NCBI GenBank assembly: GCA_043228905.1
Contig: JBHGNT010000012.1
Span: 11,532,001 to 11,596,000, forward strand
Direction of reading: 5' to 3'
Source of the DNA: Azolla caroliniana
Lineage: Eukaryota > Polypodiophyta
Length of the DNA: 64,000 nt
The notes below the pieces were generated by a model that searched no databases, was not told the DNA's origin, and saw nothing but the letters and a program-made list of their open reading frames with translations. Made by a program: the position numbers and the translations under genes. Of this stretch, positions 17,330-29,282 are shown in pieces. Positions within the stretch are counted from its first letter, which is position 1. Each line of letters opens with the position of its first letter.

Positions 17330-19300
17330 GTGTTTGACGAGTCCGTGTCCTGGTACCTGCCCCCGACTCGGAACCCCGACTCCAATACGAGTTCTGACGA
17401 TGAGGTCAGCGAGGCTGAGATGCCTCCGGATGAGCCAGAAATCGAGACCTATGAAGAGAGTCCAATTTCACTCCGGTTAAGTGGACCAATTGGACGACTG
17501 AGTCAATACGACAAATCCGATGAAGAGCCGGCGAGTAGTGGAGACTCGGCCGTGCATTCCCCACACAGGAAGCCGAGGAGACGGCTTACGCGCAAAGAGA
17601 AAGGGAAGAAGAAGGTGTCGGATTCCGGCACGGAAAGGAACGAGTCAGACCGACGCGAGTCCGACTCCGAGGGAACCGGTGACAGGTCTTTAAAGATGAA
17701 GACTGCGTCGGCCGAGAAGGCCTTGACATCGGCTGATGTGAGATTACGCCGATCTACCCGCCAAAAGAACCCAGTTGTGCGATTCGGATACAACGAGTAC
17801 ATGGCGCATCATTATGCGTACATGACCCGTGTAGCGGAAGTGCGTGAGCCGGAGAGCTACGCAGAAGCGGCTAAAGACGTGAATTGGCATGCCGCGATGG
17901 AGGAAGAGATGCACGCATTGGCGGAGAACGAGACCTGGGACCTGGTTGACGCACCGAAGGGTGTGAAGCCGATCGGGTGTAGATGGGTGTACAAAGTCAA
18001 GTACAACACCGATGGCTCGGTCAACCGGTACAAGGCTCGGCTGGTGGCAAAGGGCTACGCGCAGAAACATGGCATCGACTACGATGAGACGTTTGCGCCG
18101 GTCGCGAAAATGACGACCGTTCGTGTTTTGCTCGCAGTAGCCACGGCCAAGGGGTGGCACTTACATCAGATGGATGTAAAGAATGCGTTCCTACAAGGTG
18201 ACCTTGAGGAACATGTGTACATGGTACAACCCCCCGGATTTCACTCCGGAACGAACTCCTCGGCAGTATGCCGACTGAAGAAGTCCCTTTACGGACTGAA
18301 GCAAGCCCCGCGTGCCTGGAACGCGAAGATCACGCAACAACTGAGTCGGTTGGGCTTCGTCACGTCAAAATCGGACTCTTCCCTGTTCATCCGGAAAGGT
18401 CGACTCGGACCGGTTAGTATTTTACTGTATGTTGATGACTTGGTCATCACCGACGCCGACCTAGGTGAAATCGACCGCGTGAAGCTCCAGCTTGCGGCAT
18501 CGTTCGACATGAAGGATCTGGGGGACCTTCATTACTTCCTCGGGATCGAAGTGATCTGTACCCCCGAAGGCATATTGATCAGCCAACGTGATTACGTGTT
18601 GAGTATGCTCTTCAAACTCGGGATGGCCGACTGTAAGTCCATCTCGACTCCTCTAGACAGAACCATCAAGCTTCGTCCCGATACGGGAAAGGTATGCGAC
18701 CCGACGAGGTTCCGACAAATTGTCGAAAGCCTCATATACTTGACCATCACCCAACCCGACCTCAGTTATCCGGTTGGGGTGATCAGTCAGTTCATGGCGC
18801 GACCTACCCAGGAGCACCTTCAGTGTGCGCAACGCGTACTTCGGTACGTAAGTGGCACTAAGGACCAAGGACTGCTATATCGGACCGGTGCAGCCGTGCA
18901 GTTAGTCGGCTACACCGATACTGATTCGGCTGGCCACACCGCCGATCGCCGATCCACGTCCGGATACGCGTTCTCCCTCAGGAGTGCCACGATCGCGTGG
19001 AGCAGTAAGAAGCAGCCAATAGTTGCTCTGTCGAGCACCGAAACTGAGTATCGAGGAGCGGCTGTCGCGACATGCGAAGCCATATGGTTGAAGCGGCTAC
19101 TTAAGGACCTGCAAGAGGAGGTGTCAGATCCGATGCCGATCTACTGCGACAACGTCAGCAGTATCCAGCTCGCGAAGAACCCCGTCTTCCACGCACGGAC
19201 CAAGCACATTGAGGTGCACTACCACTTCGTCCGTGAGCGTGTCCTTTCCGGTGAAGTCGAACTTCAGTACGTTCTGACGGTAGAGAGACACAATTATTGA
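17330..19300 (+). CDS. Copia-C1 linker, RT and RNase H, fused to foreign sequence at the end
   Basis: A long open frame of 656 codons. The N-terminal linker is acidic and Ser-rich, ending in the copia hallmark RRSTRQKNPVVRFGY. RT follows with VKNAFLQGDLEE (first Asp in the preceding MDVK), SLYGLKQAPRAW and the catalytic YVDD at about 18430. RNase H has YTDTDSAG, where family members usually have DADWAG, and WSSKKQPIVALSSTETEY. The last authentic residues are ELQYVLT at 19279. The final six codons (VERHNY) come from an unrelated repeat, so the expected DRQVADIFTKPLG end is missing. It converts RNA to cDNA in the virus-like particle. RT looks intact, and RNase H has lost its end. Confidence 0.88.
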   Translation: MFDESVSWYLPPTRNPDSNTSSDDEVSEAEMPPDEPEIETYEESPISLRLSGPIGRLSQYDKSDEEPASSGDSAVHSPHRKPRRRLTRKEKGKKKVSDSGTERNESDRRESDSEGTGDRSLKMKTASAEKALTSADVRLRRSTRQKNPVVRFGYNEYMAHHYAYMTRVAEVREPESYAEAAKDVNWHAAMEEEMHALAENETWDLVDAPKGVKPIGCRWVYKVKYNTDGSVNRYKARLVAKGYAQKHGIDYDETFAPVAKMTTVRVLLAVATAKGWHLHQMDVKNAFLQGDLEEHVYMVQPPGFHSGTNSSAVCRLKKSLYGLKQAPRAWNAKITQQLSRLGFVTSKSDSSLFIRKGRLGPVSILLYVDDLVITDADLGEIDRVKLQLAASFDMKDLGDLHYFLGIEVICTPEGILISQRDYVLSMLFKLGMADCKSISTPLDRTIKLRPDTGKVCDPTRFRQIVESLIYLTITQPDLSYPVGVISQFMARPTQEHLQCAQRVLRYVSGTKDQGLLYRTGAAVQLVGYTDTDSAGHTADRRSTSGYAFSLRSATIAWSSKKQPIVALSSTETEYRGAAVATCEAIWLKRLLKDLQEEVSDPMPIYCDNVSSIQLAKNPVFHARTKHIEVHYHFVRERVLSGEVELQYVLTVERHNY

Positions 19301-19392
19301 GAGGCAAAATGTGTTTACACATATGAATATACTCATTCTTACTCATGTGCACATTTGCACATACCCCTACAACATGACTTTTAATACAAAGG
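19280..19392 (-). repeat. Unassigned repeat copy 1 (partner at 39945-40206)
   Basis: ACACAATTATTGAGAGGCAAAA, then TACTCATTCTTACTCATG, then GACTTTTAATAC match 39950-40206, with about 150-180 bp missing from the middle. This sequence replaces the end of Copia-C1. In the fuller copy a TATATA box lies on the minus strand, so it may be part of an LTR. Confidence 0.5.
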
Positions 19393-20489
19393 CTTTACTT
19401 ATCTATCCACGTACCATTACTTATACACTCATGCACTTACAATCCCATAGATAACACATAGGGCACACCCATGGGACAATGCTTTGCACGGGTGAATCCA
19501 AATGCCTTCAATAAACATGAACATCGGTGCTTGGACCAGAACTTACGACCAGAACTCCCTCGGTCTTCTCCTATTGTGTTGGTCAGAACTCCATCAACTG
19601 GAACACATGTAGCATAAACTTATATTTCAACGACACAAACCTATCATTCAGTCAGCACATCTGTGAACATAAAAACTTCGGTACTTTCTTTTGAGTCTTC
19701 AAATGGTATTGTGTGTATGTCTATGTGTTTTTATTTTATGTGAATTTTCGTGAGTTTACAAATTTTAGGATCTACTGTCATGTTTTTGAAATTCTATGTA
19801 TTGCCCTTGAGATTTTTGAAATTCAATGGTTGCCCTTAAGTTTTTGAAATTGTGTTGATGTCCTTTGGTGTTTAAAATTCCATTACTCGCCCTTGATTGT
19901 ATAACCTTCACATTTTCTGAAATTTTGCATATGCCCCTCGCTTTTTCTTCTTCTTTCTTTTGTCTTCCTCTTTTTTTTTTCTTCTTCTTTCTCATGTTCA
20001 TCTTTTGTATTCTTGAATTTCTTTTCTTTTCGGAGGTTGTCTTCTTCTGTTCTTTCTTCTTTTGTCTTTCATCTCTAGCCATCTGTTCGTCTATCTGGCC
20101 ATCCGACCGTCTATTTTTCCTTTCTTTTTATCTCTGTTTGGCCCCGTTCGGCCGTTTCTCTGATGCTTTGGTTTGCGTAGCTCGTGCTTTCTTTGAAGCC
20201 TTCTCTTGAGTTGATTGGACCATGTCCTTACTTCCCTCTCTCACTTCTTTCACGTTCTCTTGGGTCATCTTTGAGGCATCCGAAGCCTTCTCCTTGGCGG
20301 TCTTCGTGGAATCCGAGCCCTTCTTCTTGCTTCCCGATTACCTTCTATCTTTCTTTCGTCCTTCCTTCTTTCCCCTCATTCAATCTTTTCCTCTTTCACT
20401 ATTATAACATTATCATCATCATATTGTGAAGCTATCTCTCTCTCATCAGAAGGTTCTTCAATAGACTCTCCTTTAACAAAACAGAAGAC
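19393..20489. other. Non-coding AT- and pyrimidine-rich spacer
   Basis: I see no gene. Short repeats of 'TTGCCCTT(G/A)AGTTTTTGAAATT' type occur at 19790-19890. A T/C-rich tract runs from about 19930 to 20080 and accounts for a Phe/Ser-rich open frame there. A (ATC)n-like run is near 20410. No coding similarity is recognised. Confidence 0.5.
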
Positions 20490-20577
20490 TCTGCACTTGG
20501 CCGTTGTCGGCCACTCCCTGGCCAATTGTTGTTGTCCAACTGTCGACCGCTGCTATCTGGCCTCCACTCGGCCAATG
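20490..20577. repeat. GGCC-rich minisatellite, left part
   Basis: Irregular repeats of TGGCC, CTCCACTCGGCC and CCAATTGTTGTTGTCC. The same motifs continue at 38662-38960 beyond Copia-D, so this is the target array into which Copia-D inserted. Confidence 0.6.
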
Positions 20578-20825
20578 TGTGGAAATATTTAACCTAAATA
20601 TCACATTATTATTAATTAGAAATATTTAAGTAATTACGAAGAGTTATTTATTATTAGACTTTAGAGAAAACTCTTCATTGAAGAGACATAACTTTTTGTC
20701 CATCGTCTCTACAAACAAGCCTTTGGCTAATGTAATAAAATACAATCAATATAGAACAATTTTGTATATGTGTGATCTCTCTCTTTAGCAATCATTCACT
20801 ATTTGTATAATTACCGAATTCTACA
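20578..20825 (+). repeat. Copia-D 5' LTR (248 bp)
   Basis: It runs TGTGGAAATATTTAACC...ACCGAATTCTACA, followed by TGGTATCAAATTT (a slightly altered iMet PBS). It differs from the 3' LTR at about ten positions by eye. Confidence 0.85.
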
Positions 20826-21073
20826 TGGTATCAAATTTATAGATTTGTACATCTATCAAATATGACTAGAGAATCCCAGAAGCGTTGATTGATTTGTCAT
20901 CAAGACAAGCGCTAAGCTAGATAGCCCTCTTCCATAAAAATGGCACAATCCTCTACTCATGTAAACATTCTCAACACACACAAACTTTCGTTAATAAAGT
21001 TATCAAAGCAAATTATGGCATTTGGAGTGCTCGACTCGAATTATTATTTTAACACTACAAACTTTGGGATGTA

Positions 21074-21421
21074 GTGTTAGGATTATCAACAAAACCTGAT
21101 CTCCCCGGACGTGATCAAGTTATTTGGGAAGAGAAAGACCTTGTGGAAAAGATGGAATTATTAGCGCATATATCATCAAATGTTCAAGGAGAAGCGGTCA
21201 GAAAGCTACAAACTTCACATCAAATTTGGGAGACATTAAAGACACAATACGAACCAAAGACGGATGCAGCACAAGTGCACACACTACATGCATATGTCAC
21301 ATTTACAATGAGAGAAGAAGAAGATGTAGATAATTTTCTAACCACTTGGGAAATGAAATTGGGTGATACAATTACACTGGCTTGGCCATTTCCGACAAAC
21401 TACAAAGATGTTTATTATTAG
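21074..21421 (+). pseudogene. Copia-D gag fragment
   Basis: 115 codons with the copia Gag signature: DQVIWEEKDLVEKMELLAHI, SHQIWETLKTQYEP and a TFTMREEEDVDNFLTTWE block. The start is decayed. A TAG at 21419 ends it, and short matching pieces continue to about 21540. No zinc knuckle or protease DSG motif is found between here and the integrase, so that part appears deleted. Confidence 0.7.
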
Positions 21422-21559
21422 GTTACAACAACTTGATGCAAGCTTTCGTGGCTGAAGCACTTGTCGAGGATATACCAACAAAGAAGGATGACAAATGGTA
21501 TCTCAACATTAGAGAAACAAATCACCTCACACATCGATCGGATTTGGAAATAATGGAGT

Positions 21560-22734
21560 AAAACAAGCATTAGGCAAAGGCCAACTTACATTTCATCTCC
21601 CGGGAGGAGGAAACTTCACCATCAATGATGTGTACCATGTGCCTGGTATATCCAAGAACCTCCCCTCGATAAGTCAAGCAACTTCGAATGGAACCATCAT
21701 CGAGTTCCATCATAACCAAGCCGTGATTCTTCATGTTCTACCAAATGGTCTCACGATGCGAACTTCCTGTAAAAGACAAGGAGGGTTATATCCGATTAGT
21801 GTACATCCAACAACCCAATCAAAAATCGAAGTTCACACAACCTAAATCGAAAGACAAGAGGAACTCGCCTTACTTTGGCACTATCGAATTAGACATCCAC
21901 ACCTTGTTGCTATGCGAACACTCCAAACTCACAACCTCCCTCAAGGAGTCCCAAAGGATATGTTTTGCATTATTGACTTATGTGAGGTGTACTTGTTCGG
22001 CAAAATGGCATCATCAAAGTTTCCTACAAGTAATTCACGAAGAAGTCGACCTCTTGAACTCGTCCATAGTGACATTAGCGGTCCATTGCCAACTCAATCA
22101 CTTTTAAAATCAAAATATCTTATTAGTTTCATTGATGATTATACAAGGTTTACGATACTAACATTCCTCAAAAGCAAAGACCAAGCTTTCACAGCTTTTA
22201 CAAATTACAAATCACTAACAGAAAAGAAACTAAATCTACAATTGAAATGTCTACAATCTGATGGGGGAGGAGAATAAACAATTTTACAAAATTTTGTAAA
22301 GACCATGGAATTTTACAACCAATTTCTGTTCCTTCAACACCACAACAAAATGGTCTACCCAAACGAAAGAATCGAACATTCCTTAATTCGGCCCGGAGCA
22401 TGCTGAACCTCGCGTCACTTTTGCCCTCATTTTGGGAAGAAGCTATCGCAACAACATGTTATCTCCAAAATCTTAACTATCATCGAACACTTGGGTTAAT
22501 CACACCATACGAGTTATGGTTTGGAGTAAAACCAAATATGCAAGATCTTAAAATTTCTGGTTGCCTTGCATACGCCTTCGTTCCTACTGAAAAACGATCC
22601 AAGTTAGAACAAAGAGCTAGAAAAGTGATTTTTGGTGGGTACGGAGATGCAAACAGCTACAAAGCTTACCGTTTTTTTGACCCAACCAAGAACACCTTCT
22701 TTTATAGTCATACTATCAAATTTGATGAGTCACC
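21560..22734 (+). pseudogene. Copia-D integrase
   Basis: It starts with the pre-integrase block (DVYHVPGISKNLPSISQ at about 21630). The finger region is frame-disturbed. The core has LELVHSDISGPLP (first Asp, about 22050), FIDDYTRFT and CLQSDGGGE (second Asp), followed directly by a TAA. The third catalytic region is degraded near 22350. Later pieces (22400-22734) give LPSFWEEAIATTCYLQN and the C-terminal FGGYGDANSYKAYRFFDP, ending IKFDESP where Chromo-1 is inserted. The frame continues at 29738 with FLESMT. Confidence 0.78.
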
Positions 22735-23186
22735 TATTAGAGATATGAACTAATGTAAGAATAAAATAAGGATAAAAGATAGATCTAGATAGAAAGGAGA
22801 GAGAGAAAGAAGGGTGTTGATCCACCCGACCACCCCCGAGCGAAGGGATCGAGACGAACTCGAGCCTCGATTGGTGTCCCATACCACCATGGCGTTGAGT
22901 TGTACCCGGTGCTGGCGCGCTTGCTACAAGAGTTGATCCACCACGAAACAGAGTCTCGACGTAGTCAACCAGATGATGAAATGAGGGTAGCTAGTCCTCT
23001 TATTTATAGCGATACCCAAGGCCCCCAGGCAAGTTCACACTTGGCGTAATGAGTTGTCTCAATCCCGAGGATTAAAAGTAATCCTCCCCTTCTTTACACT
23101 CTCGTTTAACACTCACACTTATCCACGTGGCTAGAATACTGCGGTAAATTCTCACCACGGGATATTATATGGTCATGCCCGTAACA
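22735..23186 (-). repeat. Chromo-1 3' LTR
   Basis: On the minus strand it runs TGTTACGGGCATGACC...CTCTAATA. The last TA replaces the usual CA, and the relative at 43057 retains CTCTAACA. The copy at 29283-29737 is the 5' LTR. Confidence 0.88.
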
Positions 23187-23206
23187 TACTCCCCTCCCCC
23201 TCTTTA

Positions 23207-24460
23207 AAACATTGCACTCTTGCAATGGAAAGTTAGGGAAGTTAGTTCTAAGAGTATTTTCGCGTTCCCATGTGGCATCTTTTATTGATTTATCCATCCA
23301 TTTTATTTTAAATTTTCGGATTTCTTTAGTACGTAATTTTTTTGTTTTAACATCGAGAATTCTTTCTGGTACATGTGGTTTACAAGATAATTCTTTAGAA
23401 GTAACCAGAGTTTCAGTTCTAACTATATTGTTGCAAGAACCTAGAAGTTCTTTTAGACGACTCACATGAAAAACTGGATGAATTTCAACACCATCGGGAA
23501 GAGCGAGACGATAGGCTGATGACCCAATGCGTTTGAGAACTGTAAAAGGTCCACAAAACCGTAGGGCTAACTTAGTGCACTTACCCTTAGACGATGTCTT
23601 AGAATTGTGAGGTACACGTAAAAATACCTTCTGTCCAAGGTTGAATACACGAGGTTGCCTATGATGATCGACATAAAAATGCGCTCTATCTTGAGTTGTT
23701 TTTATATTATCTCGTGCAATATGCAACATATCTTGCATATCCTGAAGAAAATTTTGCGTACTTCGCAACTCATCATGATGTATATTAACATCAATTGGGG
23801 CTCGTGGCTGAAAACCATACATCAACTAAAAGGACTATATCGCGTCGACGTATGCTTGGAGTTGTTATAAGCAAACTCCAAAATTGGGAGATAACGTTCC
23901 CATTTTGTTGGTTTTGTACCAATGTATGCTCGAAGCATGTCCTTGATAATTTGATTTACTTGTAACTTTGTTTGTCCATCGGATTGAGGATGATCCATGG
24001 AGCTCATGCTCAACGTAGTTTCTAACTTCTTAAAGACTTGTGTCCAGAAGTCACTAGTAAATTTTGGATCTCGATCACTCACGATATCCATCAGTAACCC
24101 ATAAAAATGAAATAACTCATCAAGGAATTGGTAAGCCAATTCAGGAGTTGTTACCATGGTTTTAGTAGCAATAAATTTGGCCATTTTAGTTAGTCTATCG
24201 ACCACAACCCAGATGGCATCATGGCCTTTTTGGGTGCGAGGAAGGCTAACAATAAAATCCATGGATATACTTTCCCACTTATTATTGGGAATGTCCAAGG
24301 GATGTAAAAGTCATGCGGCTTTAAGTCGCTCGGCTTTGTTAACTTGACATTGGTGACATTTAGTCACATAACTATGTATGTCAGGGTGCATCTTAGGCCA
24401 ATAGAATTGAGTGGAGATGAGAACGAGTGTGCAATGTATTCTAGGGTGCCCTGTTGAGGG
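23207..24460 (-). pseudogene. Chromo-1 integrase and chromodomain
   Basis: Read downward from about 24460: integrase core with WESISMDFIVSLP (first Asp) and IVSDRDPKFTSDFW (second Asp), then HPQSDGQTKLQVNQ, where the catalytic Glu of the usual DGQTER motif is Lys. A stop separates this from the piece ending at 23106. There the GPF motif (RFCGPFTVLKRIGSSAYRL) precedes HPVFHVSRLKEL, and then a chromodomain-like end: PERILDVKTKKLR, KFKIKWMDKSIKDATWE. Chromodomains of this kind are known to direct Ty3 integration to marked chromatin. The aromatic and WE residues of the fold are present. Confidence 0.85.
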
Positions 24461-24472
24461 TGCATCATGGCA

Positions 24473-25711
24473 TTAAAAAAGAATCATCTTTTGGACCTCG
24501 GGTAAATCTGGAACACAAACTTTCCCATTACGGTAGAGCAGACCATTAGCAATGTGGAAGTATTCCTTCAAGGATGTGGTGGTGTCCGTTCCAGACTCAA
24601 CTCTTGCCCAGTATTTTGCAAAATAACTGCCATCAGGATACTTTCCTTGAAGGTGATCATAAAGATTTGATGTTATTTTAGTGAAGCTAAGCATGTTAAC
24701 TTCACGGATGCGACTTAGTGCATTAGTGATAGTGTTCATGGAACCTTTACGATATCGTATGGAAAAATCAAAGTCCTGGATGAGATCAACCCATCGTGCC
24801 TTACCACCTTTCAGGTATTGTTGGTCACGAAAATATTTCAAGGACTCGTGGTTCGTAGTTACCACAAAGCGATTTGCATAAAGATAATGGCGCCATGTTT
24901 TGAGCGCATGTATAACTGCAAATAATTCCTTTTCTTGAACGGTATACTAAGATTGAGCAGAATCATGTTTCTTACTCTCAAATGCTATTGGTTTACCATC
25001 TTGATATAAGACAACACCTATAGCATAATCGCTTGCATCGGTTTCAACCTCAAAAGGTTTTGAAGGATCGAGTAAAAGAAGTGAAGGAGCCTTGCATACC
25101 AGGTGCTTGAGTTCCTTAAAGGCGACGCCTAACGTAGCATTCTAGACAATAGGTTTTGTAGACTTACGCGTTTGACCTTTTAGAAGATCAGTAAACGACG
25201 TCTTCAATTGGGAGTAATTATGAAGGGATTTTCGCAAAAACCCGACAAAACCAAGGAATGATCGAACTTCTCGAATATTCGGAAGAATGGGCCAAAGCTT
25301 GATTTTCTCGATGCAAGACGGATCAATTTCAACTCCTCGTTTGGTTATGAGATGTCCAAGATAAGTAATTGATTTCTTGAAGAACTCACATTTTGAGATT
25401 TTCGCATAAAATTGTTTGTCATGCTATGTTTGTAAAACAAAGCGGACATGTTTAGCATGTTCTTGTAATGTATGACTATAAACTAAAATATCATCCAAGA
25501 AAATAATGGCAAATTTTCCAAGCTGTTCTCGGAAAACGTCATTCATTTCTTGCTGAAATGTAGCCGGAGCATTGGTCAAACCAAAAGGCATAACCAAAAA
25601 CTCATAATGGCCATAGCGCATACGAAATGCCGTTTTAGGAACATCGTCCTCACTTATACGAATTAGATGGTAGCCAGTATGGAGATCAAGTTTCGTAAAA
25701 TACCGAGCTCC
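24473..25711 (-). pseudogene. Chromo-1 RT (C-terminal part), RNase H and integrase finger
   Basis: The open piece 25424-25621 has [18 protein letters not shown] and the catalytic FLDDILVYS. Thumb and RNase H are spread over several frames down to about 24870. The piece 24473-24865 has VTTNHESLKYF (RNase H), RKGSMNTITNALSR (the RNase H end) and then the start of the integrase N-terminal region (LYRNGKVCVPDLPEVQKMIL). RT motifs are intact but the frame is not. Confidence 0.82.
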
Positions 25712-27586
25712 CTAGAAACGGTCAATTAGATCATCAGTCCGGGGCAATAGATACGAATTCTTGATCATCACTTTATTCAAGCGTCGGTAATTAATACACA
25801 TACGCCATGTGCCCCTTTTCTTTTTAACCAAGAGAACTAGTGCACTCCATGGAGATTTACTATAACGTATATAACCCATTTGTAAATAGTCCTTGAGTTG
25901 CTTAGATACCTCATCCTTTTCGGATCGACTTAAGCAATAAGGAGGTATACTTATTGGTGCAACACCAGGTACAATATCTATACGATGGTCTATATTACAT
26001 TTAGGAGGTAACCCATCTAGTAGTTCACTCGAAAAAAGATCACGAAAATCATTTAAGATTTCATCAAGTTGTTGTTGTTCAAAATATGTTAATTGAACCG
26101 AGACATTATTGATATTGTAAACGTGAATGTCCGGATCCAATACACAATAAAATAGAGTAGAACAAGACAACTCAGATATTGATGGAGAGGAAACAATCGA
26201 GAGGGATTGTTTTTTTACACATGGAATAAAATGAGTACAATCGTTCAGTACAAAAGTTATTGAATGATGAACCCAATCAATAGATAAAGAAGAGTTTTTA
26301 TTATAGAACCAAGGATAACCCAATATTACATCAGTGGTACAAAGATTCATTACATGGAAGTCTACTTCCTCTATATAAGTATCAATAGAAATTCCTAATG
26401 AATGAATCGCCCCGTTGATGTATTGTACTCTTCCATCAGCCAAGTGCACCGTATAGGTGTGATCACTTACGGTGGGTTGGATTCCCCATATCTGAACCAA
26501 ACGATCATTCACAAAGTTGTGTGAACTTCCCGAATCAAACAAAAATTGTATGGGAGATCCATTGATATACCCGTTTGCACGTAGTAAATCATTGGGACCC
26601 AATACATAGTAAGGGAAAGAACATTGACAATTACGTAAATGATGTGTACAGACTAGAAGGACATTAGGAATCTGACCTTTATGGTCTGCAACTTTAGCTT
26701 TGCTGTCGTGCTCTTTCCGTTGGAGTTTTCGACATTGTTCTTTTGTATGACCCTTCTTTTTGCAGAATACGCAAAAAGGATGTTGTCGCTTACAATCGCG
26801 ATCCATGAATTCGTTGGGTGTCTTGCATTTCCCAACAAATTGTGACTGCTTAGTCCCGGGCACTTCGTTGGGTTTTTTGTGGTCCTTCGAAGTGCGTTGA
26901 TAGCGAAGAACTATTTCAACGGCCTCTTCAAAGGATTTTGGATCCTTATCGTGCACTATCCAGTGATAGTCCGAATTGGGGATGGCATTGACAAAACAAG
27001 CTATCAACCAATTGTCCCCTTCTAGACCCGAATTTTGGATTTGGGTTCTAGCCTGGTGAACATAATCTTCTAGCAAGGAAAATTTCCGACTAGAGAGGTT
27101 CATTAAAGCTTGTGCTGCCTCGGTTCGAGAGGGAGGTTGCAGAAATTGGCCCTTGAAAACTATGACAAAATATGTCCAGGTATTGGGCAATTTCACCAAA
27201 CGGTGGCCTTACCCCCTAGTTCTCGGCCAGCATATGCAATCTTCGTCCTATCTAGCATGGGATAGAGCTCAAAATGAGACTCCCATAGGCCCAGCCACGT
27301 GCAGATTGCTTCTCCGGTTCCTTCCCTTTTTGCTCTCGTAAATGGCTTAACGACAAACGATGGTTCACCCTGTCGCTCATCAAGTCTATTAGTCTCACGT
27401 TGTAAACTAATGAACACGTGGCTCGAGAGCACTTTGATATTACCGAAGTTCGGTCATCTGTTGAGCGGTGAAAATAAGGTATTGGGTTATTTGCGAAAAA
27501 TACATTTCAATGAACATTTGTCCAGGAGGATTTCCTTGAGTTCCTTCCGCTTGAGCGGATGACATCGGGTCATTATTTTGAGCCAT
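25712..27586 (-). pseudogene. Chromo-1 gag, protease and start of RT
   Basis: Gag probably starts at the ATG at 27586-27584 (MAQNNDPMSS). Frame changes occur before 27199. The 495-codon piece 25712-27199 holds the Gag C-terminal region, a CCHC knuckle ([14 protein letters not shown], about 26775-26735), the protease active site [12 protein letters not shown] (about 26550), a long protease-RT spacer, and RT up to [16 protein letters not shown], ending in a TAG where LIDRF begins the next block. This is the longest open piece of the element. Confidence 0.85.
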
Positions 27587-27589
27587 TAA

Positions 27590-29267
27590 ATGATTATTTC
27601 TGGCAAAGAAATAGGATAAGATCAAACAAATAGTCATAACATCATGTCGTGATGTAAACATATCATGGGTAAACATTAATCGATATCATGATGTCACATC
27701 AATACCCCTCTAGACGTATGAGATGAGGTTCAAGATCAGGTTACTATGGTAACACAAAGGTGTTTTAAAAACCATGGGGGTGACAAATTAATGTCTTTCC
27801 CTAATCTTTATATCGATTTTTTCATGGCGGCTCCCCAAGGCTCAACCATGTATGTTTGCGTCATGAGTAGTTTATACACGAAAAAAATGTTAACAGTAAA
27901 CTATGTTTCTGTGCCCATATATGTGGTTTCGGCTCTTTAAGTCCTATTACGAGGACCCCGCAGTGCACATAGAACTCAAGTCTAAACATGTGTTATAGTC
28001 ATATGTATCAACAATGTTGTATGGACTTTGCTTATATTTGAACTCGAGACCTCGAGAACAAATGCATTGAACACTTGAGCCAACCAAGTAGGTTGCTCTT
28101 CTTGAATGTTTAATGTTTCATGCGTATAACAGATATGCAAGGCATTTGCCCATATATGTTTTTTTAAAAGAAACATATATGTCAAGAGTCCTTATTTCCC
28201 CCTTGTTTACTACAAAATATGTTGGTACGTTACCTAACCTCAAGTCTCGTAATTATGATGGCATACGCCAAAGTGCAACCATGGTCAAGCCAAATGAGCC
28301 CTCTTTTCGTAGTAGGCCCACGTGGCCCATCACATGGTTACGTCATTACGAATGCCTTTCGTAAGAATGATCTCATGGTGGCATCGTATCCATGTAATGA
28401 GGGAGGGATGTTGGATATGTGTGTCATAGGAGCGACCTCACATGAAGTGGGTCAAGCCCTATGTTCTCAACATCATTGTGGCTATATGCATTTCTTTACG
28501 TAATAAAATCGAAGTCACCAACGGAGATGTCAACAATAAAAAATTGTTGAAAAAAGGGATGGTGACAACGCCATTCTCACAAAAATGTGAGGACAACCAC
28601 CAAGATCCTTTTCCCGACAAGGACAACATTCGATAGAAATCATGTAATATCAAATATACACGTATGTTTACTTATCACATATATACGATCAAATACGTAT
28701 ACGCGTGACCACATATGCGTACATTAAACAAATCGTTACATCAAATAGCCATAAATGATATAATCGAGATACGTAATCGAGGCATATACCTCTACGCAAA
28801 TGAAACATCCAAAAATAAGGGTTCATTGTAATACACAATTGAGGTATTGACCTGACCTCTTACGCATACAAGACCAAACACATATCATTTACAACGAAAT
28901 CGAGGTATTTACCTCATACGCATACGTAACATATGTATGTGAGCGTAATATGCAATTAAGGTATTAACCTCGTGCGCATACGACACTAATCACATATTCA
29001 ATATATGTCAAATGAGGTATTGACCTCATACACATATGTAAACGTTTTATACAACCAATTAATTACCACTACAACATCATTAAATTAATGAAAACAATTA
29101 CATATAGACTATACACATGATTAGATGGGAGAAGAAAAAATAGAAAAAAGAAGAAGGAAAGAGTTACCGAAGTTTGTTGATAGTTGTTTGGATCAAGGCC
29201 GACCGCACATCGATCGATCACCATCAATCAACAAGACAAAAGACAACAAAAGAAACATTAGAACATA
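27590..29267 (-). other. Chromo-1 long untranslated leader
   Basis: About 1.7 kb between the PBS and gag with no convincing coding sequence. It is AT-rich with scattered short direct repeats (CACATATG, ATACGCATACG). A cluster of hairpin-forming GAGGT...ACCTC repeats lies at 28779-29027 and is listed separately. Long leaders are common in plant Ty3 elements. Confidence 0.6.
28779..29027. repeat. Repeated GAGGTATTNACCTC palindromes in leader
   Basis: Five copies: GAGGCATATACCTC (28779-28792), GAGGTATTGACCTGACCTC (28841-28859), GAGGTATTTACCTC (28902-28915), AAGGTATTAACCTC (28958-28971) and GAGGTATTGACCTC (29014-29027). Each is followed by TACGCA or ACGCATA-type sequence. Spacing is about 55-62 bp. 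Each can form a five-base stem with a four-base loop. Confidence 0.75.
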
Positions 29268-29282
29268 GGCTTTGAAACCAAC

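Larger units (their letters stand above)
11142..19279 (+). mobile_element. Copia-C1, Ty1/copia element, 3' truncated and split by TRG-2
   Basis: It has a 5' LTR, iMet PBS, gag, protease, integrase, RT and RNase H. Gag is interrupted by TRG-2 (11738-15249). The 3' end is lost in the last part of RNase H at about 19279, where an unrelated repeat begins, so the C-terminal extension and 3' LTR seen in Copia-C2 and Copia-C4 are absent. RT is very close to Copia-C4 (49194-50336), suggesting the same subfamily. Confidence 0.9.

Noticed and set aside
19865-20429. Phe/Ser-rich ORFs that could suggest a membrane protein
   Set aside because: They translate a T/C-rich low-complexity tract. No start context and no similarity.
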